Assembly: GCF_014489635.1 (NCBI RefSeq)
Contig: NZ_CP060828.1
Span: 496,001 to 560,000, forward strand
Reading direction: 5' to 3'
Source of the DNA: Streptomyces roseirectus
GTDB taxonomy: Bacteria; Actinomycetota; Actinomycetes; Streptomycetales; Streptomycetaceae
DNA length: 64,000 nt
In this document: positions 46,177 to 55,584 of the stretch, piece by piece
Numbering within the stretch: position 1 is the stretch's first letter
Layout: every line of letters begins with the position of its first letter
The notes under the pieces: model-generated
The model's input: the letters and a program-made list of their open reading frames with translations, nothing else
What the model was told of the DNA's origin: nothing
The model's database searches: none
Position numbers and translations under genes: made by a program

Positions 46177-48516
46177 GTGTCACACAGCCCCCTGCGCGGC
46201 CGGTCACCGGAAATGAGTCTCATCCTCCAGACATTCGCCGAAGCGGAGTCCAGCCGCGGCGGCGTGATATTGGTCTCAGGCGAGGAGGGATTCGGTAAAT
46301 CCCGGCTCGTCCACGAGGTCAGCCGCATCGCCGAGGAGCACGAATTCGCCCTCGTCCGCGCCGACGACGAGACCCGTCCGCCCCGGGCCGACGACCGTCC
46401 GACACTGACCGTCCTCGACGACTTGCACGTGTACACCGACAGGTCGTTGCTGCGCCGCCTCACCGCCGACCTGCCCTCCCTGCGCACCCGCCCGCACGTG
46501 TGGCTCCTGACCCTGCGCGACCAGACGTACGGCCTGGACGTGCACCGTTTCGTCAGGGCGCTCGACGAGTGGGGGTGCACGCGCGTCGCCCTGGGCCGGC
46601 TCTCCCCGGACGCGGTGCGGGAACTCCTGACCGACGTGCTGGGCGCGGTGCCGGACGCCGGTCTGCTGGCGCTCGCCGGCGAGGCCGCCGGCCACCCCCT
46701 GCTGACGACGGCTCTGGCGACGGGCCTGCGTGAGGAGGGCCAGGTGCGGGTCGTGGGCCGCCGGGCCACGCTGACCTCCCGCACCGTGCCCGCGCGCCTG
46801 CGTTCCACCGTCAACTGCCTGCTCCAGGAGCACGGCGAGCAGGTCCAGCGCGTCCTGCGGACCGCCGCCGTCCTGGGCCCGGAGTTCGGGCTCGCGGACC
46901 TGCGCGCCGTCCTCGTCGACGTCTCCCCCGTCACGCTCGCCGCCCACGTCCAGCGGGCCGTCGACGCGGGGATCCTGGACTGCGACGACGACGGCCGGCT
47001 CGGCTTCCGGTACGAGCTGCTGCGCCGCACGATCGTCGACGGCACCGCGCCGGGCGTGCGCCAGGTGCTGCTGGACGCCGCCTGCCCGACCGCTCCCCCG
47101 GCGCCGGCGCCCGCCGCACGGGAGGAGAACGTGATGCTGCTGTACGCGCGCGCCGTCTCCTACCTCAACGAGGGCCGCACGGACCGCGCCCGCCAGTCGG
47201 CGACCGCCCTGTTCCACCATCGCGCGCACGCGGGCGACACGTCGGGGCAGGCGTTCGCGCTGATGCTCCGCTCGTCCTGTGCTCGGATCGAGGGACGGCC
47301 CGCCGAGGCGCTGCGGCTGAGCCGGGAGGCGGCGACGCACGTCCCGCCCGGCAAGTCGGACTGCGTCGAGGAGCTGATCACCCACGGGGTGGCGCTCGAA
47401 CTGACGCTGCTGGGCGAGCCGGACGAGGCGGAGCGGCTGCTGCGCCGGGCCGAATGCTGGTCGGGGCCCGGCGGCACGCCGCCCGGCGGGCTCGCGATGT
47501 CGATGGCCGCCGCGCGGGTCCTGAGCGCGAAGGGCCGGCACCGGCGGGCCGCCCAGTGGGTCGACGCGGCGCTGTCGGTCGTCCACCGGCCCGACCGGAC
47601 CCTGCTGCCACTGGCCACCGCCGTCCAGGCGCTCGCCGCGCTGCGGGGCGGTGACCTCCCGGCGGCGGAACGGCTCGTGGCCCGCTCCGACGCCGAGCGT
47701 GAGGCGTGCCTGTTCCTGCACTGCGCGCAGCCCGACTGGGTCGCGCTCCAGGTGGCGGCCGAGCGGCACGGCGCACAGCACACCGTGCGGCTGCTGGCCG
47801 ACCGGTACGCCGAGCTGATCACCGGGCCGCTGCTGTTCATCGAGGAGCCGGGCGCCGCGCCCTGGCTGGTGCGCACGGCGCTCGCCGGGCACGCGCCGCA
47901 CCTGGCCGAGCAGGTCGTGCGGACGGTCCGCGCGCTCGCCCGTGACAACGCGGACTTCCAGCCGCTCGCCGTCTCCGCCGTCCACGCGGAGGGGCTGCTG
48001 AGCCAGGACGAGGGTGCGCTGGCCCGTGCGCGCCGGGAGCACCGGGACACGTGGGCCGCCGCCGGGGCCGCCGAGGACCTGGGGCTGCTGCTCGGCCGGG
48101 CCGGCGGACAGGGCTTGGCGCACCGGCAGTTCGCCACGGCGCGGGAGCTGTACGAGGAGGCCGGTTCGGTGCGGGACGCCGGCCGGCTCGCGGCGCGGCT
48201 CGACGTGCCGCCGGTGCCTTCGACGCCGCCCTCGGAAAACCGACCGGTTGGTCCGGAACAGGAGTTGACGCACTCGGAGCGGGCGGTCGCGGAGCTGGTC
48301 GTGCTGGGCATGACCAACCGGCAGGTCGCCGGGAAGCTGCACCTGTCCTCGTACACCGTCAACTACCACCTGCGGAACATCTTCCGGAAGTTCGGCATCA
48401 AGTCCCGGGTGGAGCTGGCGCGTTGCTACCAGGACGGCGCCTCGGCGACGGAGCTGGTGGTGCGCGTGGGCTCCCGCCCGGCGCCCTCGTTACGCCCGAG
48501 CGCCCGCCCGGCGTAA
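46177..48516 (+). CDS. LAL-type pathway regulator with TTA codon
   Basis: 779 residues from GTG after GAGGT. The Walker A motif GEEGFGKSR is near residue 36 and TLTVLDDLHVY is the Walker B-like strand. The middle is helical repeats, with a LuxR HTH at about 695-751 (ELTHSERAVAELVVLG, NRQVAGKLHLSSYTVNYHLR). Divergence from the giant synthase and co-orientation with the reductase make it the likely cluster-situated activator. Codon 772 is TTA (bases 48490-48492), eight codons before the stop, so complete translation should depend on the bldA leucyl-tRNA. Stalling there would still leave an almost full-length protein. Confidence 0.92.
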   Translation: MSHSPLRGRSPEMSLILQTFAEAESSRGGVILVSGEEGFGKSRLVHEVSRIAEEHEFALVRADDETRPPRADDRPTLTVLDDLHVYTDRSLLRRLTADLPSLRTRPHVWLLTLRDQTYGLDVHRFVRALDEWGCTRVALGRLSPDAVRELLTDVLGAVPDAGLLALAGEAAGHPLLTTALATGLREEGQVRVVGRRATLTSRTVPARLRSTVNCLLQEHGEQVQRVLRTAAVLGPEFGLADLRAVLVDVSPVTLAAHVQRAVDAGILDCDDDGRLGFRYELLRRTIVDGTAPGVRQVLLDAACPTAPPAPAPAAREENVMLLYARAVSYLNEGRTDRARQSATALFHHRAHAGDTSGQAFALMLRSSCARIEGRPAEALRLSREAATHVPPGKSDCVEELITHGVALELTLLGEPDEAERLLRRAECWSGPGGTPPGGLAMSMAAARVLSAKGRHRRAAQWVDAALSVVHRPDRTLLPLATAVQALAALRGGDLPAAERLVARSDAEREACLFLHCAQPDWVALQVAAERHGAQHTVRLLADRYAELITGPLLFIEEPGAAPWLVRTALAGHAPHLAEQVVRTVRALARDNADFQPLAVSAVHAEGLLSQDEGALARARREHRDTWAAAGAAEDLGLLLGRAGGQGLAHRQFATARELYEEAGSVRDAGRLAARLDVPPVPSTPPSENRPVGPEQELTHSERAVAELVVLGMTNRQVAGKLHLSSYTVNYHLRNIFRKFGIKSRVELARCYQDGASATELVVRVGSRPAPSLRPSARPA

Positions 48517-48584
48517 CCCCCCTTTCCGGCGTAACAGCACCTCACCCCCTTTTTCCGCCCCGCACTCCGAAGCAGGTGACGGTC

Positions 48585-51500
48585 ATGCCCGCGAAGCCCT
48601 CCACCGACGTCTCCCCCGGCGACCGGGCAGCCCGCCTCGTCGCCCACCTGTCCGCGCACGATCCGCAGTACCGCGCGGCGATGCCGCTGCCCTCGGTCCG
48701 CGAGGCGGTCCGACTGGCCGCGCGCGAGCAGGTGTTGTCGCGGACCGTGGCGACGGTCATGGAGGGGTACGCGGACCGTCCGGCCCTGGCCCGGCGTGCG
48801 ACGGAGCCGGTCACCGACCCGGCCACGGGGCGGACGTCGCTGCGGCCGCTGCCCGCGTTCACGACCGTCAGCTACGGCGAGCTGTGGGAGCGGGCCGGCG
48901 CGGTCACGGCCGAGTGGGCGGCGGACGTGCGCGCGGGGGACTTCGTCGCGCTCTACGGCTTCACCAGCGGCGACCATGTGACCCTCGACCTGGCGTGTCT
49001 GCGGCACGGCGTGGTCACCGTGCCGCTCCAGACCGGGGCGCCGGTCGCCACGCTCACGCCGATCCTCGCGGAGACCGCGCCGAAGGTCCTCGCGTCGAGC
49101 CTCGAACTCCTGGACCGGGCCGTCGAGTTGGCGCTGTCCGCCGAACCGGCGCCGCGTCTGGTGGTGTTCGACTTCCACCCGGCGGACGACGCGCACCGCG
49201 AGGCGTTCGACGCGGCGTCCGCACGGCTGACGGCGGCCGGTCACGCCGCCCCGCTGTCGCTGGAGGCGGTGATCGAGCGCGGGCGCGCCCTGCCGCCGGC
49301 CCCGCTGTTCGTGCCGGGGCCCGACGAGGACCCGGTCCGGCTGCTGATCTACACCTCCGGCAGCACGGGCACGCCCAAGGGGGCGATCCAGACGGAGCGG
49401 ATGCTGCACCGGGCGTGGGCGGGCGCGGTGCCCATCCCGGACGGTGTGGCCTCGATCGTCGTCAACTACCTGCCGCTGAGCCATGTCGCGGGCCGCTCCT
49501 CGCTCGTGGAGACGCTGCGCCGGGGCGGGATCTCCTACTTCACGGCGCGCAGCGACCTGTCGGCCCTCTTCGAGGACATCGCCCTCGCCCGGCCGACGGC
49601 GCTGCTGTTCGTGCCCCGCGTCTGCGACACCCTGTTCCAGGAGTACCAGTCCGAACGGGCGCGCCGCGCGGGCGAGTTCACCGACCCGCAGGCGCTGGAC
49701 GCGGCCGTGAAGGCGGACCTGCGGGAGCGGCTGATCGGCGGCCGGCTCATCCAGGCCCTGTACGGCAGCGCGCCCCTCTCCGCCGAGCTGCGGGAGTTCA
49801 TGCGCACCTGCCTCGACCTGCCCGTCCTCGACGGGTACGGCTCCACCGAGACCGGCTCCGTCCTGCTCAACACCCGCGTCCAACGCCCGCCCGTCCTCGA
49901 CGTGAAGCTCGTCGACGTCCCCGAACTCGGCTACTTCCGCACCGACTTGCCGCACCCGCGCGGCGAACTGGTCCTCAAGTCAGCGACCCTCACGCCCGGT
50001 TACTACAAACGCCCCGAGGAGACGGCGGCCGCCTTCGACGTGGACGGCTTCTACCGCACCGGCGACATCATGGCCGAGGTCGGCCCCGACCAGTACGTGT
50101 ACGTGGACCGCCGCAACAACGTCGTCAAGCTCGCCCAGGGCGAGTTCGTCGCCCTGTCGCGGCTCGAAGGGGTCTATGTCACGCATCCACTGATCCGGCA
50201 GATCTACGTCTACGGCAACAGCGAGCGCGCCCACCTCCTCGCGGTGATCGTGCCGACCGAGGAGGCGCTGACCCGCCCGGACGTCCACGGCGCGCTCACC
50301 GAGGCGCTGCGAGAGGCCGCGCGGGACGCCGAGTTGAACGCGTACGAGATACCGCGCGCCTTCCTGATCGAGACCGAGCCGTTCTCCCTGGCGAACGGGC
50401 TGCTGTCCGACACCCGCAAGAACCTGCCGCCGCGCCTGCGCGCCCGGTACGGGGAGCGGCTGGAGGAGCTGTACGGGCAGCTCGCGCGGGCGCGGGAGGA
50501 GGCGGTGCGCGCGGTGCGTGAGGAGAGCGCCGGGCGGCCGGTGCTCGAGACGGTCGGACGGGCCGTCCAGGCCCTGCTGGGGAGTGCGGCACAGCCCGGG
50601 GCGCGGTTCACGGAGCTGGGCGGTGACTCGCTGTCGGCACTGTCGTTCTCGACGCTGCTCACGGAGGTCTTCGGGGTGGAGGTGCCGGTCGGCACGGTGC
50701 TGAGCCCGGCGCACGATCTGCGCGGGCTCGCGGGGCACATCGAGGCGCGGCTCGCGTCGGGGGCGGGCCGTCCGTCGTTCGCCTCCGTGCACGGGGCGGG
50801 CGCCACGGTCGTCCGCGCGGCCGATCTGACGCTGGACCGGTTCCTCGACGCCGGGACGCTCGCCGCCGCCGCTGAACTCCCCGCGCCGGACGGGGCGTTG
50901 CCGCGCCATGTGCTGCTCACCGGGGCGAACGGCTACCTCGGCCGGTTCATGTGCCTGGACTGGCTGGAGCGGCTGGCCGGGGGCGGGGGCCGGCTCGTGT
51001 GTGTCGTGCGCGGGACGGACGACGCGGACGCGCGGGCCCGGCTGGACGCCGCGTTCGACACCGGTGACGCGGACCTCCTGCACCGGTACCGGGAGTTGGC
51101 CGACGGGCGGCTCGACGTGCTGGCCGGGGACATCGGGGCGGAGCGGCTGGGGCTGGCCGAGGAGACGTGGCTGCACCTCGCCGCCGAGACCGACCTCGTC
51201 GCGCACCCCGCCGCGCTGGTCAACCATGTCCTGCCCTACGAGCAGTTGTTCGGGCCGAACGTGGCGGGCACGGCCGAGCTGATCCGCCTCGCCGTCACGA
51301 CGCGCATCAAACGGTTCGTCCACGTCTCCACCACGGCGATCTCCCCCGCCCTCGACGAGACGACGGACCTCGCCGAGCTGATCCCCGAGCGCGCCCTGAG
51401 CGACGCGTACGCCTCGGGGTACGCGACGAGCAAGTGGGCGAGCGAGATCCTGCTGCGCGAGGCCCACGCCCGCTTCGGCGTCCCCGTGACCGTCTTCCGC

Positions 51501-52082
51501 TCGGACCTGATCCTCGCCCACCCCCACCACACCGGCCAGCTGAACCCGGCGGACGTCCTCACCCGGCTCCTCTTCAGCGTCCTGCGCACCGGCCTCGCGC
51601 CGGAGTCCTTCTACGCGGGCCCCGGCCGCGCCCACTTCGACGGCCTCCCGGTCGACTTCACGGCGGAGGCAGTCAACGCCCTTGGTTCGCAGGCGAGTTC
51701 GGGTGGGGCGCAGGCGAGTTCGGACCACCGCACCTACAACGCGGTCAACCCCCATGACGACGGCATCTCCCTGGACACATTCATCACCTGGCTGGAAGAA
51801 GCGGGCCACCGCTTCCAACGCCTCCCCCACGCAGACTGGTCCCCCCGCCTCGCCACCGCCCTCCGCGCGCTCCCCGAACATCACCGCACCCACTCCCTCC
51901 TCCCCCTCCTCCACGCCTTCACCACTCCCCAACCCCCCACCCCCACCTCACCAGTTACCGCCGACCGCTTCCGCGCCGCCGTCCGCGAAGCGGGCCTCGG
52001 CCCGGACAAGGACATCCCCCACCTGTCCCGCGACCTGATCGTGAAGTACGCGAACGACCTGCGCGCCCGGGGCCTGTTGTAG
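48585..52082 (+). CDS. car: Carboxylic acid reductase (A-T-R)
   Basis: 1165 residues, ATG 68 bases past the regulator stop. The adenylation domain has IYTSGSTGTPKGA, DGYGSTETG and YRTGDI. A carrier domain follows with Ser near residue 683 (ELGGDSLSAL). The C-terminal NADPH-dependent reductase has LLTGANGYLGRF and YATSKWASE (catalytic Tyr and Lys). The layout and length match Nocardia/Mycobacterium carboxylic acid reductases, which activate a free acid with ATP and reduce it to an aldehyde after phosphopantetheinylation. Because the adjacent synthase lacks a TE or reductive domain, this enzyme could reduce the released acid, or supply an aldehyde elsewhere. A short duplicate (QASSGGAQASS) interrupts the R domain near 51.7 kb. 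Confidence 0.92.
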   Translation: MPAKPSTDVSPGDRAARLVAHLSAHDPQYRAAMPLPSVREAVRLAAREQVLSRTVATVMEGYADRPALARRATEPVTDPATGRTSLRPLPAFTTVSYGELWERAGAVTAEWAADVRAGDFVALYGFTSGDHVTLDLACLRHGVVTVPLQTGAPVATLTPILAETAPKVLASSLELLDRAVELALSAEPAPRLVVFDFHPADDAHREAFDAASARLTAAGHAAPLSLEAVIERGRALPPAPLFVPGPDEDPVRLLIYTSGSTGTPKGAIQTERMLHRAWAGAVPIPDGVASIVVNYLPLSHVAGRSSLVETLRRGGISYFTARSDLSALFEDIALARPTALLFVPRVCDTLFQEYQSERARRAGEFTDPQALDAAVKADLRERLIGGRLIQALYGSAPLSAELREFMRTCLDLPVLDGYGSTETGSVLLNTRVQRPPVLDVKLVDVPELGYFRTDLPHPRGELVLKSATLTPGYYKRPEETAAAFDVDGFYRTGDIMAEVGPDQYVYVDRRNNVVKLAQGEFVALSRLEGVYVTHPLIRQIYVYGNSERAHLLAVIVPTEEALTRPDVHGALTEALREAARDAELNAYEIPRAFLIETEPFSLANGLLSDTRKNLPPRLRARYGERLEELYGQLARAREEAVRAVREESAGRPVLETVGRAVQALLGSAAQPGARFTELGGDSLSALSFSTLLTEVFGVEVPVGTVLSPAHDLRGLAGHIEARLASGAGRPSFASVHGAGATVVRAADLTLDRFLDAGTLAAAAELPAPDGALPRHVLLTGANGYLGRFMCLDWLERLAGGGGRLVCVVRGTDDADARARLDAAFDTGDADLLHRYRELADGRLDVLAGDIGAERLGLAEETWLHLAAETDLVAHPAALVNHVLPYEQLFGPNVAGTAELIRLAVTTRIKRFVHVSTTAISPALDETTDLAELIPERALSDAYASGYATSKWASEILLREAHARFGVPVTVFRSDLILAHPHHTGQLNPADVLTRLLFSVLRTGLAPESFYAGPGRAHFDGLPVDFTAEAVNALGSQASSGGAQASSDHRTYNAVNPHDDGISLDTFITWLEEAGHRFQRLPHADWSPRLATALRALPEHHRTHSLLPLLHAFTTPQPPTPTSPVTADRFRAAVREAGLGPDKDIPHLSRDLIVKYANDLRARGLL

Positions 52083-52105
52083 GCGGCGTTCGGTGACACG
52101 TCCCG

Positions 52106-52180
52106 TCAGCACGCGATGACGTCGACGGCGAGCCCGCCGCGCGCCGTCTCCTTGCAGAGCAGGGACTTCTCAGGGACATC
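52106..52180 (-). pseudogene. C-terminal remnant of L-serine ammonia-lyase
   Basis: Minus strand reads KSLLCKETARGGLAVDVIAC followed by a stop, resembling the conserved YKET-x-x-GGLAV-x-x-x-x-C tail of iron-sulfur L-serine dehydratases. The final Cys is an iron-sulfur ligand in that family. No upstream part is present, so only a scar remains. This is a recognition by eye of a short stretch. Confidence 0.45.
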
Positions 52181-52189
52181 GCATCGGGT

Positions 52190-52300
52190 TCAGGCGGCTG
52201 CCGTGAAGCGTTCGTGTTCCGGCACCGCTGCTCCGCGGCGGTTTCGGCGGGTGAGGCGGCGGGCCATGAGGGTGATGAACGCCCACGAACCCCGGTGACA
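52190..52300 (-). mobile_element. Tail of a degraded transposase
   Basis: The minus-strand frame ending at 52190 reads SWAFITLMARRLTRRNRR and then PEHERFTAAA-stop. It is out of frame with any start and resembles the C-terminal tail of DDE transposases common in Streptomyces. Nothing recognisable is seen from here to the hydratase start at 52548, except the GGAGG ribosome site of that gene. Confidence 0.4.
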
Positions 52301-52547
52301 ACACCCTCGCGTGCCGTCAACTCACCTTGGAAACCCTCCACTTCGCACCATCCGACCGCCTCGCCCCACGCCGCTACCCGCGGAAAGAGGATGTGACACA
52401 GGCTCCCGGCTTGGTCCCGCATCGGCGGCGACAGCCGTCGTCACCGCCCCTGGTGTTCCGCGTCCCGGAACAAAAAGTGGCCCGTCACGGCGGTGATGTC
52501 TAAACCGGTGTGCAACCGCCGCTCCCGTTTCCCTCTGGAGGTAACCC

Positions 52548-53384
52548 GTGTCGACCAGGCTCGACAACGCAAGCCCGGACACCGTGCCACCAGCGGTGGC
52601 CGAGGCAGCCGACCTGCTGGCGGAAGCCGCCCGTACCGGGGCCGCTTGTCCGCCGGTGCGCACGCTGTTCGACGAAGGGGGCGATCTGGAGACCGCGTAC
52701 GCCGTGCAGCAGCTGAACGTCCGGCGCGCCCAGGCCGTCGGCCGCCGGATCGTGGGCCGCAAGATCGGCCTCACCTCGATGGCCGTGCAGCGCCAACTGG
52801 GCGTGGACCAGCCCGATTTCGGCGCGCTGTTCGCCGACATGGCGGTGACCGACGGCGGCCGGGTGCCGGCCGGACGGTTGCTGCAGCCCAAGGTGGAGGC
52901 CGAGGTCGCGCTGGTGCTCGGCCGCGATCTGCCGCAGCGCGAGTGCACCGTGGTGGACGTGCTGCGCGCGGTCGACTTCGCACTCCCCGCTCTGGAGATC
53001 GTGGACAGCCGGGTACAGGGGTGGGACATCACCCTCGTCGACACGGTCGCCGACAACGCCTCCAGCGGTCTGTACGTCCTCGGCGGCGCCCCGCTGTCGC
53101 TCACCGGCGTCGACCTGCGCGCCGTGACGATGACCATGACCCGGAACGGCGAAACCGTCTCGGAGGGCACCGGTGCCGACTGTCTCGGCAGCCCGCTGAA
53201 CGCAGCCGTCTGGCTCGCGTCCGCCCTGGCCGAGCGGGGCGACCCGCTGCGCGCCGGAGATCTGGTGCTCACGGGGGCCCTGGGGCCGGTCGCTCCCGCC
53301 GTCCCCGGTGACCGGTTCGAGGCGTCCATCAGCCACCTGGGCACCGCAGGTGTCGAGTTCACGAGTGAGAAGAACGCGGCATGA
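52548..53384 (+). CDS. 2-keto-4-pentenoate hydratase / 4-oxalocrotonate decarboxylase
   Basis: 278 residues from GTG with an ideal GGAGG six bases upstream. [21 protein letters not shown] and [14 protein letters not shown] (metal-binding Glu residues) identify the MhpD/DmpE/DmpH hydratase-decarboxylase fold. [16 protein letters not shown] and [18 protein letters not shown] follow. It feeds 4-hydroxy-2-oxovalerate or 2-oxopent-4-enoate into the next two enzymes. Hydratase and decarboxylase members are hard to separate by sequence. First gene of a tight three-gene operon (ATGA overlap with the dehydrogenase). Confidence 0.9.
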   Translation: MSTRLDNASPDTVPPAVAEAADLLAEAARTGAACPPVRTLFDEGGDLETAYAVQQLNVRRAQAVGRRIVGRKIGLTSMAVQRQLGVDQPDFGALFADMAVTDGGRVPAGRLLQPKVEAEVALVLGRDLPQRECTVVDVLRAVDFALPALEIVDSRVQGWDITLVDTVADNASSGLYVLGGAPLSLTGVDLRAVTMTMTRNGETVSEGTGADCLGSPLNAAVWLASALAERGDPLRAGDLVLTGALGPVAPAVPGDRFEASISHLGTAGVEFTSEKNAA

Positions 53385-54319
53385 GTACACGGACCAAGGT
53401 CGCCGTCATCGGCTCGGGCAACATCGGCACCGACCTGATGATCAAGGTGCTGCGGCTGTCGGAGACCCTTGACATCGCGGCGATGGCAGGCATCGACCCG
53501 GACTCCGACGGCCTGGCCCGCGCCCGCCGGCTGAAGGTGGCCACGACTCACGAGGGCGTCGAAGGACTCGTCCGGCTGGACGAGTTCGCGGACGTCGAGA
53601 TCGTCTTCGACGCCACGTCGGCCGGCGCACACCGGCACCACGAGGACAGGCTGCGCCCGCTCGGCCGCACCCTCGTCGACCTCACTCCGGCCGCGATCGG
53701 CCCGTACGTGGTGCCGCCCGTCAACGGCGACGTCCACCTCGACGCACCGAACGTCAACATGGTCACCTGCGGCGGCCAGGCCACCGTCCCGGTCGTCGCC
53801 GCCGTCGGCGCGGTCACCCCCGTGCACTACGGCGAGATCGTCGCCTCCCTCTCCTCCCGCTCCGCCGGACCCGGCACCCGGGCGAACATCGACGAGTTCA
53901 CCGAGACCACCGCCTCGGCCATCGAGCGGGTCGGCGGCGCCCGGCGCGGCAAGGCGATCATCATCCTCAACCCGGCGGAACCTCCGCTGATCATGCGGGA
54001 CACGGTGCACTGCCTGGTCTCCGACTGCGCCACCGAGTCCGTCGCGGCATCGGTCGAGGAGATGGTCGCGCGTGTGCGGGAGTACGTGCCCGGCTATCGG
54101 CTCAAGCAGAAGGTGCAGTTCGCGAAGGTGGCGGCCGACGACCCACTGCGCACCCTCGCCCCCGACGCGGGCGAGGTCCTCAAGGTCTCGGTCTTCCTGG
54201 AGGTCGAGGGCGCCGCCGACTACCTCCCGGCCTACGCAGGAAACCTCGACATCATGACCTCGGCCGCGCTGCGCACCGCGGAACGCATGGCCGCTCACCG
54301 TGCCACGGAGGTGGCCTGA
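53381..54319 (+). CDS. dmpF: Acetaldehyde dehydrogenase (acetylating)
   Basis: 312 residues. [19 protein letters not shown] is the NAD-binding motif, and [16 protein letters not shown] contains the catalytic Cys of the DmpF/MhpF family. [25 protein letters not shown] is the conserved C-terminal part that contacts the aldolase. It converts acetaldehyde plus CoA and NAD to acetyl-CoA and forms a channelling complex with the aldolase encoded two bases downstream. Confidence 0.96.
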   Translation: MSTRTKVAVIGSGNIGTDLMIKVLRLSETLDIAAMAGIDPDSDGLARARRLKVATTHEGVEGLVRLDEFADVEIVFDATSAGAHRHHEDRLRPLGRTLVDLTPAAIGPYVVPPVNGDVHLDAPNVNMVTCGGQATVPVVAAVGAVTPVHYGEIVASLSSRSAGPGTRANIDEFTETTASAIERVGGARRGKAIIILNPAEPPLIMRDTVHCLVSDCATESVAASVEEMVARVREYVPGYRLKQKVQFAKVAADDPLRTLAPDAGEVLKVSVFLEVEGAADYLPAYAGNLDIMTSAALRTAERMAAHRATEVA

Positions 54320-54321
54320 AG

Positions 54322-55341
54322 ATGACCCGCCTGTACGTCCAGGACGTCACCCTGCGGGACGGCATGCACGCTGTCCGGCACCGCTACACCGTCGGCCAGG
54401 CCGCCACGATCGCCGCCGCCCTGGACACCGCCGGGGTGACCGCCGTCGAGATCGCCCACGGCGACGGTCTGGCCGGCTCCAGCGTCAACTACGGCGTCGG
54501 CGCCCACACGGACTGGGAGTGGATCGAGGCGGTGGTGGGCGCCGTGCGCCGAGCCGTCCCCACGACTCTTCTCCTGCCCGGCATCGGAACGGTCCACGAC
54601 CTCAAGCAGGCGCACTCCCTGGGCATCCGCTCGGTGCGCGTCGCCACGCACTGCACCGAGGCCGACATCTCCGCCCAGCACATCGCCGCCGCGCGGGAGC
54701 TGGGGATGGACGTCGCCGGGTTCCTGATGATGTCCCACCTGGCCGAACCGGCCGAACTCGCCCGCCAGGCGCGGCTCATGGAGTCGTACGGCGCGACGTG
54801 CGTCTACGTCACGGACTCCGGCGGCCGGCTCACCATGGACGGTGTCCGCGACCGCTTCCGCGCCTACCGTGACGTCCTCGACCCGGCCACGGAGCTGGGC
54901 GTCCACGCCCATCACAACCTCGCCCTGGGCGTGGCGAACACCGTCGTCGCCGTCGAGAGCGGTGCCGTGCGCGTCGACGCCTCGCTCGCCGGGCAGGGGG
55001 CGGGCGCGGGCAACTGCCCCCTGGAGGCGTTCATCGCGGTCGCCGACCTGATGGGCTTCGAGCACGGATGCGAGCTGTTCCCGCTGATGGACGCCGCCGA
55101 CGATCTCGTACGTCCGCTGCAGGACCGCGAGGTGCGGGTGGACCGCGAGACGCTCAGCCTCGGCTACGCGGGCGTGTACTCCAGCTTCCTGCGCCACGCC
55201 GAGACCGCCGCCGCGCGCTACGGCCTGGACACCCGCGGCATCCTCGTCGAGGCCGGCAGACGGCGCATGGTCGGCGGCCAGGAAGACATGATCACCGACA
55301 TCGCGCTGGACCTGGCCGCGCGGGCGGAGACCGCTGCCTGA
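54322..55341 (+). CDS. dmpG: 4-hydroxy-2-oxovalerate aldolase
   Basis: 339 residues. [18 protein letters not shown] carries the DRE-TIM Arg-Asp metal site, and [14 protein letters not shown] the metal-binding histidines. [20 protein letters not shown] and the C-terminal [18 protein letters not shown] complete the DmpG/MhpE pattern. It cleaves 4-hydroxy-2-oxovalerate to pyruvate and acetaldehyde, which the partner dehydrogenase takes directly. No ring-cleavage dioxygenase is encoded nearby, so the upper pathway lies elsewhere. Confidence 0.96.
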   Translation: MTRLYVQDVTLRDGMHAVRHRYTVGQAATIAAALDTAGVTAVEIAHGDGLAGSSVNYGVGAHTDWEWIEAVVGAVRRAVPTTLLLPGIGTVHDLKQAHSLGIRSVRVATHCTEADISAQHIAAARELGMDVAGFLMMSHLAEPAELARQARLMESYGATCVYVTDSGGRLTMDGVRDRFRAYRDVLDPATELGVHAHHNLALGVANTVVAVESGAVRVDASLAGQGAGAGNCPLEAFIAVADLMGFEHGCELFPLMDAADDLVRPLQDREVRVDRETLSLGYAGVYSSFLRHAETAAARYGLDTRGILVEAGRRRMVGGQEDMITDIALDLAARAETAA

Positions 55342-55434
55342 CGTGCGGAGTCGAGGAGGAGCCGGTGCGCCGTCGCCGCACCGGCCGCTCCTGTATGCGA
55401 GGCGTCCGAGCACGCTGCGCGGGGTCCATTGCCA

Positions 55435-55540
55435 GGGGCCCCAGGTAGGCGCGCGATCCTCCGGGGGGGCGTCTTCGTGGCCTCGGCCGCCCGGGCCAGG
55501 TCGTTGTCCAAGGCAAGACACTCGGGGGCGCTCTCGCTCC
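55435..55540 (-). pseudogene. Decayed duplicate of the MarR gene start
   Basis: Blocks CCAGGTAGGCGCG and CCAGGTCGTTGTCC recur here as in the intact MarR gene near 59.0 kb, 56 rather than 90 bases apart. The minus strand encodes PECLALDNDLA and PGGSRAYL, matching TECLALDNDLV and PGGSRAYL of that gene, but in different frames. The rest of the gap from the aldolase to the GMC gene holds nothing else. Confidence 0.65.
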
Positions 55541-55584
55541 GCAATGGCGCAGGTGCCCCCTGTTCACCGAAAGCTTGTTTCCCC

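Noticed and set aside
52190..52547. A complete insertion sequence after the reductase gene
   Set aside because: Only a short transposase-like tail is readable; no start, catalytic residues or inverted repeats are visible.
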